NCBI GenBank assembly: GCA_001414345.1
Contig: LLCB01000454.1
Location: forward strand, 1 to 34,796
Length of the DNA stretch: 34,796 bases
Direction: 5' to 3'
Source: Hymenoscyphus infarciens
Lineage: Eukaryota > Ascomycota > Leotiomycetes > Helotiales > Helotiaceae
A model generated the notes under the pieces. The model was not told the DNA's origin. It was given only the letters and a program-made list of their open reading frames with translations, and did no database searches. Positions 20,223 through 29,228 of this stretch are shown here, one piece after another (positions within the stretch are counted from its first letter, which is position 1; each line of letters opens with the position of its first letter). The translations under genes were made by a program, and so were the position numbers.

Positions 20223-22256
20223 TTAACCCTTATTTTTACCCCCAGCCTGTTCGGGATCAGGAACCACTGGTATATACGCGTTCTGCTCGCGACTGATAAT
20301 CATCTGCTTCGCTTGAACCAAAGAAAGGATCATCTTATTGAGGGGACAAGGAGCCCCCAATTCTTCCGCCCGACGAACGAAGTATCCATTGTAGAACTCA
20401 ACTCCTGTTCTAGCACCTCTTCTGATAGCGTTCAGCATGTCGGATTTGTTCGTTCCCGTTTTGGAAATAACATTTCGGAGCCTGCTTTGAATAACCTGAG
20501 GCCTGAAATGCGTTTTGGTCTCATGTTGCGAGATCTCAGGCATCAATCGAATGATGACGGATATTTCATCTATTAATTGCTCTTCGACTTGGCGAATGCT
20601 ATGGTTGAGCAAAAGTTGATCATTGGAACAGTCAAACATGACAGTCAAAGGACCGATGATTGAGTTGATTATGGTGTTATCCAGAACTTCTTCGTAAAAC
20701 CTCTGTCGATTGAGGGACCGAGCATGGAGATTCGAAGCTCGTGTTAGAATTCTCATCATTTGACTGTATTGATTGACACCCCAAACCAGTTTCTTTTCCT
20801 GGTTAGTCATTCCTTTCCGGGGTTCATGTTCAGAGTTGACTGAAGAAATTGATTCTCGCGGCGCGTTTGTACAAATAAGGTCCCCAACCTCCCTCTCAAT
20901 CACGTTGAACCCCTTTTCCGTCTCATGGATTTTATGGGATATACTAGCCATGGTATACTTGGGTCTTCTTTTTGGGTCTGTAAAGATTTTGGAGTTGACT
21001 TCGTCAATCAAGCCAACACCACCATCTCTTAAGAAGCAAACTGTGGAAGATGAGTTGAGACGGTGAGAAATCGAACGGAGTGCTGGTATCGTAGAATGTG
21101 CCGTAGTAGTGACCATCAAGTTGTCAATGATACTCCTCGGTGGTTCGATTTGTCGAAGGGTTGGCCGACCACCAACAATTTCTTCATGGTCCGTGAACGT
21201 GTAGTTTGAAGTTAATTCCACATTAAATCCAGATTGCACGTTCAATTTTCCATCCCTCCATACCCCTATAGCAGAGCCTTCTTCGTACCACTGTTTTAAG
21301 AGGTAAGGGCGATGAATTAATAGAGTGACAGAAGGGGGGTGTGGTATTGCCGCTAGGGAATGAGCGATGTATTTGCCAACTCTATCCAAACCAAGGATAC
21401 AAATGTTTGGTGGTTTGCGTAGCTCCGAGGTAACATCAACAGCTGATTGAGTGATCGTTTCTGCCTTGGCAACCTCTTCAAACTGAAGCTGTGGTTCCAT
21501 AGGTATTTTGGTGATGATTTCCTCCTCCTTGGGTCGAGTCACATTGGAAAGTTCAGAAACTGCAACGGAGTTTGTCACTGTTGATTCTCCTTCGGTCCTG
21601 GCAGGCTCCCTTTTTGTGGTCTCGACTTTCACGACTGCCTGGCTGGATGTTTCCACTACTTTCCTCGCGGATTCTTTAGCTGGAACCTCCGCCTCCATAG
21701 ATCCTTGACTGATTTCTTGATCCTCAGAAATCCTCTTTCTCGTCCTGATTTCGGGAGTGGAGATCGGTAACTCGTACGATATGGGAATCCCAATATCCTT
21801 CAACGGAAAAACTTCTGAATTTTGAGGTTGAGTGAAGTTTTGTATATTGGGAAATCTGGTGTCCTTTCGGTTTAAATTCTTCTTCAGTAAAGGTTCCTGC
21901 GCAACCTTCTTCTTTGGTGGTCGTGGTAAAGGGCGTTGTACGGGTATCCATATCTTAACATTTTCCCTCTTCAGACGCCCTGGCAGGCCTTCTCGAATCA
22001 ATCTTTCTGGAAAGCCATCCACAAAGGGCATATCCTCAACAATTGGCGTTTGTCTTCTCACAGGGCCGTATTCCCCATAAATTCGTCGGGTCTCCTGCGT
22101 AAGGGTAATTCTTCCCGTTCCGCTGGCCACAGACTTCCTCCGTGGCCACCAGTAAGTCCCAAATCGCGAGCAAGACAATTGTATGGCCACCCGGCCCGCA
22201 TATATGTTATCGCAGTACCATGGTTTATTTCGGGGTATTCGATTATACACCCGCAA
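20223..22256 (-). CDS. Ketopantoate-reductase (ApbA/PanE) fold protein with long N-terminal extension; 5' end unresolved
   Basis: The open frame codes about 677 residues. Residues about 1-280 are low-complexity and basic/acidic, rich in K, R, E and P, with no known domain. A Rossmann motif follows at about 283-300 (ICILGLDRVGKYIAHSL). Next come an ApbA N-domain segment (VCFLRDGGVGLIDEVN) and a C-domain with LNAIRRGARTGVEFYNGYF and PLNKM, typical of 2-dehydropantoate 2-reductase. A true ketopantoate reductase is about 300-400 aa. The extended fungal form resembles the fold used by yeast mitochondrial translation factor Cbs2, so a non-metabolic role is possible. The first codon at 22256 is TTG. 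The frame continues up to a stop near 22305 without an ATG, and the first in-frame ATG is at 22031. An unseen 5' exon or the shorter start are both possible. Confidence 0.8.
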   Translation of the reverse strand: MRVYNRIPRNKPWYCDNIYAGRVAIQLSCSRFGTYWWPRRKSVASGTGRITLTQETRRIYGEYGPVRRQTPIVEDMPFVDGFPERLIREGLPGRLKRENVKIWIPVQRPLPRPPKKKVAQEPLLKKNLNRKDTRFPNIQNFTQPQNSEVFPLKDIGIPISYELPISTPEIRTRKRISEDQEISQGSMEAEVPAKESARKVVETSSQAVVKVETTKREPARTEGESTVTNSVAVSELSNVTRPKEEEIITKIPMEPQLQFEEVAKAETITQSAVDVTSELRKPPNICILGLDRVGKYIAHSLAAIPHPPSVTLLIHRPYLLKQWYEEGSAIGVWRDGKLNVQSGFNVELTSNYTFTDHEEIVGGRPTLRQIEPPRSIIDNLMVTTTAHSTIPALRSISHRLNSSSTVCFLRDGGVGLIDEVNSKIFTDPKRRPKYTMASISHKIHETEKGFNVIEREVGDLICTNAPRESISSVNSEHEPRKGMTNQEKKLVWGVNQYSQMMRILTRASNLHARSLNRQRFYEEVLDNTIINSIIGPLTVMFDCSNDQLLLNHSIRQVEEQLIDEISVIIRLMPEISQHETKTHFRPQVIQSRLRNVISKTGTNKSDMLNAIRRGARTGVEFYNGYFVRRAEELGAPCPLNKMILSLVQAKQMIISREQNAYIPVVPDPEQAGGKNKG

Positions 22257-22843
22257 TAGCGGACGGCCGCAAGTTGGGGGAGACAGGATGAAGGATTCTC
22301 AGTCTTTATCGGAACCGACTCATGGCATAAGATTTCCAGACTGCGCGCTGGCAGGAATCGTCGTGCCGTATCAGGTGAAAGTCGTATGTCGAACCATGCA
22401 GACGACAAATCGAGAGCCCTCGGGGGCAAACCAACTACGAATTTGATTTCTTTGAAAAAGGAGGTCGTTAAGGTCGATGCGCGTCGATCGTCAGCATAGA
22501 ATGTGCTTTGTACAGAAGGAAAGGTAGTGGATACACGAATGGTCGAAGTCGAAGTCGAGGTCGAGTTCTGAGTGGCAAGGTTTAGGAACCAGTAATGGAC
22601 AATAAAGGTCTAAAAAAGAAGATGTTGTCGGAGGCGACGATAAAATCTCCCAGAAATCCCGACCAAAGAACCCTGCGCGACTGGAATAAATTCATAATCC
22701 CTGTACACTGCTTAAGGCTTTGCTGAGTAATATCTGCAGCCTGATTCCACGATTTTCAGCCTCGTCAAAAACTTCAGTCCTTTGTCGCAAAAGGCTGTGC
22801 GCCCGGACACAAGATACAACCAACACCACCATACTCTGCCAAT
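22257..22843. promoter_or_regulatory. Divergent promoter region, may hide a 5' exon
   Basis: Lies between the minus-strand ketopantoate-reductase-like gene and plus-strand LRP1. A hexamer repeat of GTCGAA/GTCGAG type occupies 22542-22565. A missing first exon of the minus-strand gene may lie here, but I could not place it with a good donor. Confidence 0.4.
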
Positions 22844-23693
22844 ATGGACTCCTCAAAGGTTTTGTCTCTCGTAGACCAACTCGACGATGAGATTGACGAT
22901 CTGGAAGAAGCAATAGCACCATTGATCAAGACTGCTCTGTCAGAAACCACCTCAAAATTGCCTCTACTGGACAAAGCCAAGCTATATGTCCTAGTCACAT
23001 ATGCCATTGAATCGATGCTATTCTGTGAGTTAGATGAGGTAATATCTTTAATCTCAACTTTCTAATCACTATATAGCCTACCTGCGATTAAATGGAGTTA
23101 AAGCGCGAGAGCACCCAGTCTTCAAAGAACTCACCAGAGTCAAGCAATACTTTGACAAGATCAAAAATACTCAACCACCTGCACCGAGGACATCAACTCT
23201 TGACAAGGCTGCCGCAGCAAGATTCATCAATCCAGGACTTGTGAGTATAACTTGCTAGTTGTGCCATTCAGCTTTAGCGATTTAACTGACCCAACATTAG
23301 GCTGCTGCTGAAAGAGAAGCTCTGAAGCAAGCAGAGGCCAGGGCTAAACAACGAGCACGAGCACACATCAAATTCGAAGAATTAAACAAGGAAATCGCAG
23401 ATAGAGAGAACGCGAAGAAACGAAAGGGTGACACATCTGAAGAAAATGCGGCGGACGACGACGATTCATCATCTGAGGAATCAGCCGACGAAACCCCATC
23501 TGTTAATGAAACTCCCGTTGTGGCGGAACCAGCAAAACACTCTAGAAAGAAGCGGAAGGTGGAGTCCAAGTCGCCTTCTAGCGGTTTGACCTCGAGTGCG
23601 TCGAGCTCAACTGAGAAGAAGCCAACTGGGAAGAAGCTAAAGGCCAAAAAGAAGAACAAGAAATCGAAAAAGGGAAAAGGAAAGGCAGCATAG
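22844..23693 (+). CDS. LRP1: Nuclear exosome cofactor LRP1/Rrp47 (C1D family)
   Basis: Exons 22844-23024, 23077-23240 and 23301-23693 give 245 aa. LRP1/Rrp47 binds and stabilises the exosome nuclease Rrp6 and helps 3'-end processing of rRNA and snoRNAs in the nucleus. The Sas10/C1D domain fills about 1-105: helices LVDQLDDEIDDLEEAI and KAKLYVLVTYAIESMLFSYL (completed across intron 1), then GVKAREHPVFKELTRVKQYF. The C-terminal half is charged: an acidic-serine run (ADDDDSSSEESADE), a nuclear-signal-like RKKRKVE, and a final lysine-rich tail (KAKKKNKKSKKGKGKAA) like that used by yeast Rrp47 to bind RNA. Introns are 52 and 60 nt. Confidence 0.94.
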
Positions 23694-24445
23694 AGATGTG
23701 AATCAGGGTCTCCGCAGCTCGAAAGATGGCGTTAGGGAGAAGTAGCATAAAAGTCCGTATTTGCATAGCGTTGGCGTTTGGAACGAGGGGAATATTGGGA
23801 ATGATTTGGTATGAGAGGGAGATTTGTATGTGCGTCGAATCATCCATTCTCACTTCACATCAGAAATGATGAAAATAGCAAGACTCGTACCAAGATACTT
23901 GGTACGTACAATGGGATTGTACTAGAATATCAACGATTTGAGCACCAACCTATTCTTCTGGAAATCTAATAACATAGACCAGTAATCTCGACAGCGCTAG
24001 CAGAGCAGCTTTTATGGAATCGAGCATGTTTCTCGATTCTCGGGGAATGAAGATAGTTCCCGAGGTCCCTTTTCCAAGCTCATTTGAACGAGTATTGGGT
24101 ACTTAAGCATTTGGCTCAAAAAGATAGAATAAGAAAAAATTAGCGATTCAAACTTGGTGCTACGGAGGGAAAATACCATGTTAATTGACCTCTGTAAGAC
24201 TCGTTTACTAGACAACCCCTTTTCACTCCCGCTTAAAGTGAAGAATCGAGAATGTCCTAGAATTCACTCGCTCGAAACCAATCACAGCTCCTCAATTCGA
24301 TGACCCGCTTAACGCCGAAGCCGAGCCGCGATGTTGACCCGTCCGGGGGAATTTCTTCTTCCTTCCCCAACAACTACAATTCAAACCTCCATCTCTCTAC
24401 GCAAATCTACACCTCCCCAAACAAACCCACAACCTCTCAATAAAT
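23694..24445. other. Intergenic, LRP1 3' region and MIX17 promoter
   Basis: No gene is seen. CGTACCAAG-ATA-CTTGGTACG at 23886-23906 is a perfect 9-bp-arm hairpin about 190 bp past the LRP1 stop. It may be a 3' UTR structure or a palindromic binding site. The segment before 24446 is CA/CT-rich (TCAAACCTCC and similar), as in many fungal leaders. Confidence 0.5.
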
Positions 24446-25041
24446 ATGGCTCGTCAAGGAAGATCTGGAGGTGGCCGAGCTTCTGCCCGCCCATCCGTTG
24501 CCCCTCAAAGACCAGCACCCCAAAAGCAACAGACTCGTCCCGCGACAACTTCAGCATACCCTCCTACGAACACACAACAACCTCATCCGCCTGCCGCCGC
24601 GGCCCCCGCTCCTCCCGCTGCATCCGCCGGCCCAGGATTGTTCGGTCAAATGGCTAGCACAGCTGCGTAAGTGATGTGGGGATCTCTCAACAAGGAGGAA
24701 TACTAACAGCAAAACAGTGGTGTTGCCATCGGATCTTCAGTAGGACACGCAATCGGAGGATTCTTTGGTGGCGGATCAAGTGCACCAGCTGCCGCAGAGC
24801 CACAACAAAACGCTGTTGCCGCTCAGGGAAACCAACAAGATCAGAGTAACTGGGGTCAAAGAAGCTGTGAGACGGACGCAAAGCAGTTCACCAAGTGCTT
24901 AGATGATAACCAGGGCAACATGCAAATCTGTGGGTGGTATTTGGAGCAATTGGTAGGCTACAGGAATTACTGATCTTTGGGATTGCGCTAACTCAAATTC
25001 TCTACTAGAAAGCATGCCAATCCGCCGCTAGCCAATACTAA
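24446..25041 (+). CDS. MIX17: MIX17/CHCHD2-type twin CX9C mitochondrial protein
   Basis: Exons 24446-24666, 24718-24952 and 25009-25041 give 162 aa. MIX17 (CHCHD2/CHCHD10 in animals) is an intermembrane-space protein imported by the Mia40 disulfide relay and linked to respiratory-chain function. The N-terminal 65 residues are rich in Arg, Gln, Pro and Ala without acids. A glycine/alanine hydrophobic segment follows (GVAIGSSVGHAIGGFFGGG). The CHCH domain at the end has CETDAKQFTKC and CGWYLEQLKAC, each cysteine pair separated by exactly nine residues. The last cysteine is supplied by the 11-codon third exon. Intron 1 carries TACTAAC. The length matches fungal homologues. Confidence 0.95.
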
Positions 25042-25238
25042 AAAGTATCATTTACCGAATCGCATAGGGAGGGCGTACAACAGCATAATCCAGCATTTTG
25101 TAGGGACGTAAAGCTTGTAAAATAGTCTGCAACAGGAGTCGAAAACCCCGCTCTGATGCATTAATTCCAGAGATTGTTTGTCTTTATATTGCTTGTTTCC
25201 TTCTCGTACTGTCATTTCCCGGGTTCTGCTTCCCCATT

Positions 25239-26081
25239 TCATACCCTTCTTCCTATTGCCATGTGAAACCTAACATATTCCACCACTTTTCCATCCGGGC
25301 CAGCTACCTTTTTCATCTCTCTCACAAATATCTCCTTGGCTTTCTCTCTCCTGTCTGGAACAAGCAACTCCGCATACCAAGTTCGACGAACCGGTGTATC
25401 CTCGAATAAAGCATCAAAAGTCCCCTCCGCATTCTCAACATCCAAAGTCTTCGGCTCAAAATAACTCTCAGTAGTAAAGCTCTCTTTCGTATCCAACCCA
25501 GCATCTTTCAGCAAAGCCAACACCTTGTCCTGGGTATCCAACTTTGCCCTCGTATGCACAGTCTCAACGCCCAACTCCTCCGCCACACGATCGAGCAAAA
25601 TCCCCTTCACCATGGTATCACTCGTCAAAACGTCCGTAATCAACATCCCACCAGGTTTCAACAACTCCGCCCATTGCTTGACAGCAGCTCCCGGATTTTG
25701 GAGCAGGACTAGAGCAGCAGCACAGACAATGATATCGAATCCTCCCTCTTCTATCCCTTCAATTTCATGGACGGTCTGGATGTCATGTTCTATGAACTTG
25801 ATATCTAATCCTTCTTTTTCGGCTTTTGATGTAGCGATGGAGAGACTGACACCGCTGATGTCTACTCCTATGACTTTACCAGTTGGACCGACTGCTTTTT
25901 TTGCTGGGAGGGTAATACCGCCTGTTCCACAGGCTAAGTCGAGGATTTTGAGCCCGGGAGAGGGAGACATCCATTTTAGGTAGTCGATTGCTTGTTTGAC
26001 GTGCAATCCTCCTTCGCTGTCGTAGCCTGGGGCTCGGTCGTCGTAGAAGGCTTTTATCTCTTGGAGAGCGTTTCGGGACAT
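25239..26081 (-). CDS. Class I SAM-dependent methyltransferase
   Basis: 280 aa from ATG 26081 (MSRNALQEIKAFYDDRAPGY), no intron. The SAM-binding Rossmann core has motif I LDLACGTGG at about 45-55, followed by VIGVDIS (acidic residue that holds the ribose), then FIEHDI, and DIIVCAAALVLLQNP with LLKPGG, as in UbiE/Methyltransf_11/25 members. The substrate is unknown; fungal relatives are mostly uncharacterised small-molecule methyltransferases. The frame stays open to ATG 26150 (303 aa), but that extension is encoded by a four-fold AACTTGT repeat. ATG 26081 has the better context (TCAACATGTC), so I prefer it. It is convergent with MIX17 (197 bp apart) and divergent from PDCD5. Confidence 0.88.
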   Translation of the reverse strand: MSRNALQEIKAFYDDRAPGYDSEGGLHVKQAIDYLKWMSPSPGLKILDLACGTGGITLPAKKAVGPTGKVIGVDISGVSLSIATSKAEKEGLDIKFIEHDIQTVHEIEGIEEGGFDIIVCAAALVLLQNPGAAVKQWAELLKPGGMLITDVLTSDTMVKGILLDRVAEELGVETVHTRAKLDTQDKVLALLKDAGLDTKESFTTESYFEPKTLDVENAEGTFDALFEDTPVRRTWYAELLVPDRREKAKEIFVREMKKVAGPDGKVVEYVRFHMAIGRRV

Positions 26082-26606
26082 GTTGAGGGTGAGAACGGGA
26101 TGTTGGGACTTGTAACTTGTAACTTGTAACTTGTAACTGTGACCTTTCATTGGAGCCCGAATTTGAAAATGAAAGTTGGAATTGGAGTACCTGAGCTGTT
26201 AGCTAGATGAACGACTTACAAGAACCACTCCTCTCAATTGTGAAAATATCTCGACTTGGTGAATGGAGAATCATCGACGGTCCTCTCATCTTCTCCTTCT
26301 CCCGTATCACGTACCACGTACTTCCCACGGGACGGACTTAAGACTTATCCACATGGTGACATCGAAGTACCTCCTCCTTCGTATCTTCCCTTCCAGGTTC
26401 CTTCCACTCCTTCTTCTTGATACCTAGGTACCCGCTTGATACTACCCCAAGCACGTGACAAGGCTGAATGAAATACCTTACCCGGGCTTGCCCCGCTTTC
26501 CAAAGCCCAAAAGTTCCAGGTTCGTCGCAAGGTTATAGGTATCCACCTACCTACCTACCTACTCGAGTATCAAAACATACGACCCCCAACAAAACAAAAC
26601 GAAAAA
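26082..26606. promoter_or_regulatory. Divergent promoter region, methyltransferase/PDCD5
   Basis: 525 bp between opposite starts. AACTTGT is repeated about four times at 26111-26138. CACGTAC words lie at 26306-26322 and a CTAC tetranucleotide run at 26546-26562. No gene is seen. Confidence 0.5.
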
Positions 26607-27322
26607 ATGGAGGACGATGATTTAGCACAGGTACATCCCCCTCTCTCCTCCTCCAACCTCTAGATAAGGGTATACTCAGAAAACCTCGCAGATCAGAAAG
26701 GCTCGACTCGAGCAACTTAAGCAGTCCCAAGGCGGGGCAGGCGGAGGGGGAGGAGCCTCGGGTGGTGGTGGTGGTGGTGGTAGTGGTGGTGGAGGAGGGG
26801 AAGATAGACAGTGAGTTTTACCTTACCTAGTGTGGAGAGATTATGTGAAAAGATTATCTGAAAAGAGTTTGGATCTGGGATTGAGCTAACCCAATTAATT
26901 CCGTAGAGCACAAGAAAGTACGTAAACCTTAACCTGCTCCAAATCAAACCGATTCGAGTCCAACCCCTCCAACCCCTCCAACATAACCCCGCCTCTCCTC
27001 TCCTCTCCCCTTGCCTTCCCCTCTCACTAAATTACTCACCCCCTCTTCTCCAGACGAAGCTCGCAAATCCATCCTCTCCCAAATCCTCGAGCCCGAAGCC
27101 GCCGATCGATTAGGACGCATAAGACTCGTCAAGGAATCACGCGCCGCAGACGTGGAGAACCGTCTTATTATGTTGGCGAGATCGGGTCAGTTAAGGAGTA
27201 AAGTTACGGAGGAGCAATTGAAGGAGTTGCTAGGTGCGGTGGCGGAGAAGAAGGAGGAGGAGAAGATTGTGGTTAATAGGCGGAAGGGATGGGATGATGA
27301 TGATGATTTATTTGATTTGTGA
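26607..27322 (+). CDS. PDCD5/TFAR19-family DNA-binding protein with 11-nt exon
   Basis: Exons 26607-26630, 26692-26810, 26907-26917 and 27054-27322 give 140 aa. PDCD5 proteins are small three-helix-bundle proteins conserved from archaea to humans; human PDCD5 is linked to apoptosis and TRiC chaperonin. The order is MEDDDLAQ, the helix IRKARLEQLKQ, a glycine run of about 25 residues, then QAQENEARKSILSQILEP, the LGRIRLVKESRAADVENRLI helix, and VTEEQLKELLGAV. The end is NRRKGWDDDDDLFDL, the family's acidic tail. The third exon is only AGCACAAGAAA; it supplies AQE and sets the frame, and without it the conserved N-E-A-R-K-S-I-L block is out of phase. The glycine run replaces a Q/A/G-rich stretch usual in the family. 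Confidence 0.93.
26757..26797 (+). repeat. GGT/GGA microsatellite coding poly-glycine
   Basis: An uninterrupted series of GGT codons, broken by one AGT, followed by GGA/GGG codons inside PDCD5 exon 2. Length variation here would stay in frame and change only the linker after helix 1. Confidence 0.85.
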
Positions 27323-27472
27323 GGGACGGAGGAGAATAAGGGAATGGGAAAATGGAAAGTAGTCATGGCGGGATTTGTGCCCAGGTAGGGAATGATGCGG
27401 AAAGATGGATTGGAGATTCATCTATGACAGAAATGACAGAGAGGCTCTGGGAACTTCGGTATCCCGCGGCCC

Positions 27473-28482
27473 TCAATTGATACCCAAACTATCACCACTG
27501 CGTTCCTTTGCCTCCCTCTCAGCCTTCCTCCGTGCTTTTTCCTGCCTCCTCACCTCTCTCAAATCAACCGGCTTCTCGATCCCCAACTCCCTCCTTAACT
27601 CCCCTACATCCCTCTCCAACTCCTCCTCCCAAAAAACATTAATCACATCCTTCCCCCGCACCCCGTTCCCCACCGCCCACGGAAGATATACCTCCCAAAA
27701 CCGCCTCCTCTCCGCGGGCTTCAGTGTCGTAACAGCAAACATACTTAACCCCGTCATAGGCAACCCCGTATTCGCAAACTCAAAAGCCTTCAACGCAACC
27801 TCTCCCTCCCTAAACACGGGCAGACCAGTAAGAGCATGATAGAAATCATGACATTCCCTATACCTCTGCATGACATATGCGCATTCCTCGTCGTCTATGT
27901 ATTTCACAGAGTCCCTAGTGTCGGGGGAGACGCCCTCGCGATCAAGCCAGGCGGCGTAGGTGTAGCCCAGTGTGTTTGAGGGGAGACTGCGGAGGTAGGG
28001 CATAGAGAGTGTTTGGGAGGTTATTCGTGGACGCTGGCGCAGGATTCGTCGACCAGTGGGGTGGGAGAGCATTGTGTCTCGCAGACGGGTTATGAAGTAG
28101 GGCTGGGAGGTTGATTCGCCGAGGGTAGCTATTAGATCTATTTGATTTGATTTGGGTTGTTAGTGAGATGAATGAGGTGAGGTGTGAGATCACTGAGGAA
28201 GGAGCAAATCGAGCAATAGAGCAATTGAGTTTGGGGTAGCAATTAAATTAGGAATAGGGAAAGTGACATACCAGCTCTGTAAGGATTAAACAGCGAGAAA
28301 ACCGCAGATCCAATCGCCATTCCTACCCTCTCAACTTTGGTGAGGGGGACATGACCTTCGTAGTTTGGGGGTGGGCGATTGAGGACGCTGAAGTGCCGGT
28401 GGTGGAGGGTGATGGTACATGTGGTGAGGAGTTCCCTTGGGAGATTGGAGTTGAGGAATCGTGGGCGGAAAAGGAGTGTCAT
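27473..28482 (-). CDS. COQ4: Coenzyme Q biosynthesis protein COQ4
   Basis: Exons 28482-28272 and 28137-27473 give 291 aa. COQ4 is a peripheral protein on the matrix face of the inner mitochondrial membrane. It organises the CoQ synthome, and recent work assigns it a C1 decarboxylation/hydroxylation role. The N-terminus ([17 protein letters not shown]) looks like a mitochondrial presequence. [18 protein letters not shown] and [16 protein letters not shown] (joined across the 134-nt intron) are family blocks. The zinc motif HDxxH-x11-E is [17 protein letters not shown], His167 to Glu183. [18 protein letters not shown] and [12 protein letters not shown] follow. The C-terminus adds a charged helix rich in R, K and E. 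I use ATG 28482; the frame opens six codons earlier at a TTG. Convergent with PDCD5, 150 bp apart. Confidence 0.96.
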
Positions 28483-29228
28483 TTTGCGGTGGTGTTGCAA
28501 CTGCTGGTTTGGAGCTTGAGCTTCGAGTTGTGAGATGGAGATCGGATCACCAGGATGGGTTTACCGAGGTTAGCCCGTTGTATGGCATGAGGTGAGCGTG
28601 GATGAGGTGACTTATGATTTTCAACCAAATGTTGGAGAAATTGAGTATATAGAAGAGGAGTATTCTGTAAATGAATGCTGGACTTTGTGCTGTTGCAAAC
28701 TCTATGCAACTTCGTCTCGTTGGTCTGACTCCTGCTTGTCTAGAAAAGTTGCTTCCCCATAAGAATTCAGAAAAGAAAGTTGGAACCTTGTTATCAATAC
28801 TTCTTCTATACTACTACTATACTACCAATTACAATCTCCAAATTCCTGCTTTCAGACCCAACCTGGCAACAGAATCTACCTTTGTATAAGATTGATGTCA
28901 AATATACGTGCTGTGTATCTATTATGTATCCACAATTCTTGAATCCTTCCTTTCCATCTCATGCTAGGCTTCGAAAAACAAAACAGAAGCAAACAAACAA
29001 GCGGGAAGTATGCCATACCCATACCCTATCAACCTATAAAACTCCCAGAACACCAATTCTCTGAAGAATCTTCCATTTTTTTAACGAACAAATGAGCAAA
29101 ATGATGTGCACCCTCCCCACCAAAAACGCAATGATGCAACTGAACATATGAAAGTTTATTGCGCCGTCGCGATAACATAGAGTGAAATCTCCAACAAGCC
29201 AGCACAAGAAAGCAGAAATTAAGCAGAA
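28483..29228. other. Intergenic, COQ4 promoter and velB 3' region
   Basis: 746 bp between two minus-strand genes. Only short frames without recognisable content occur. CTACTACTATACTACC at about 28811-28826 is a short simple repeat. No RNA gene is seen. Confidence 0.5.
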
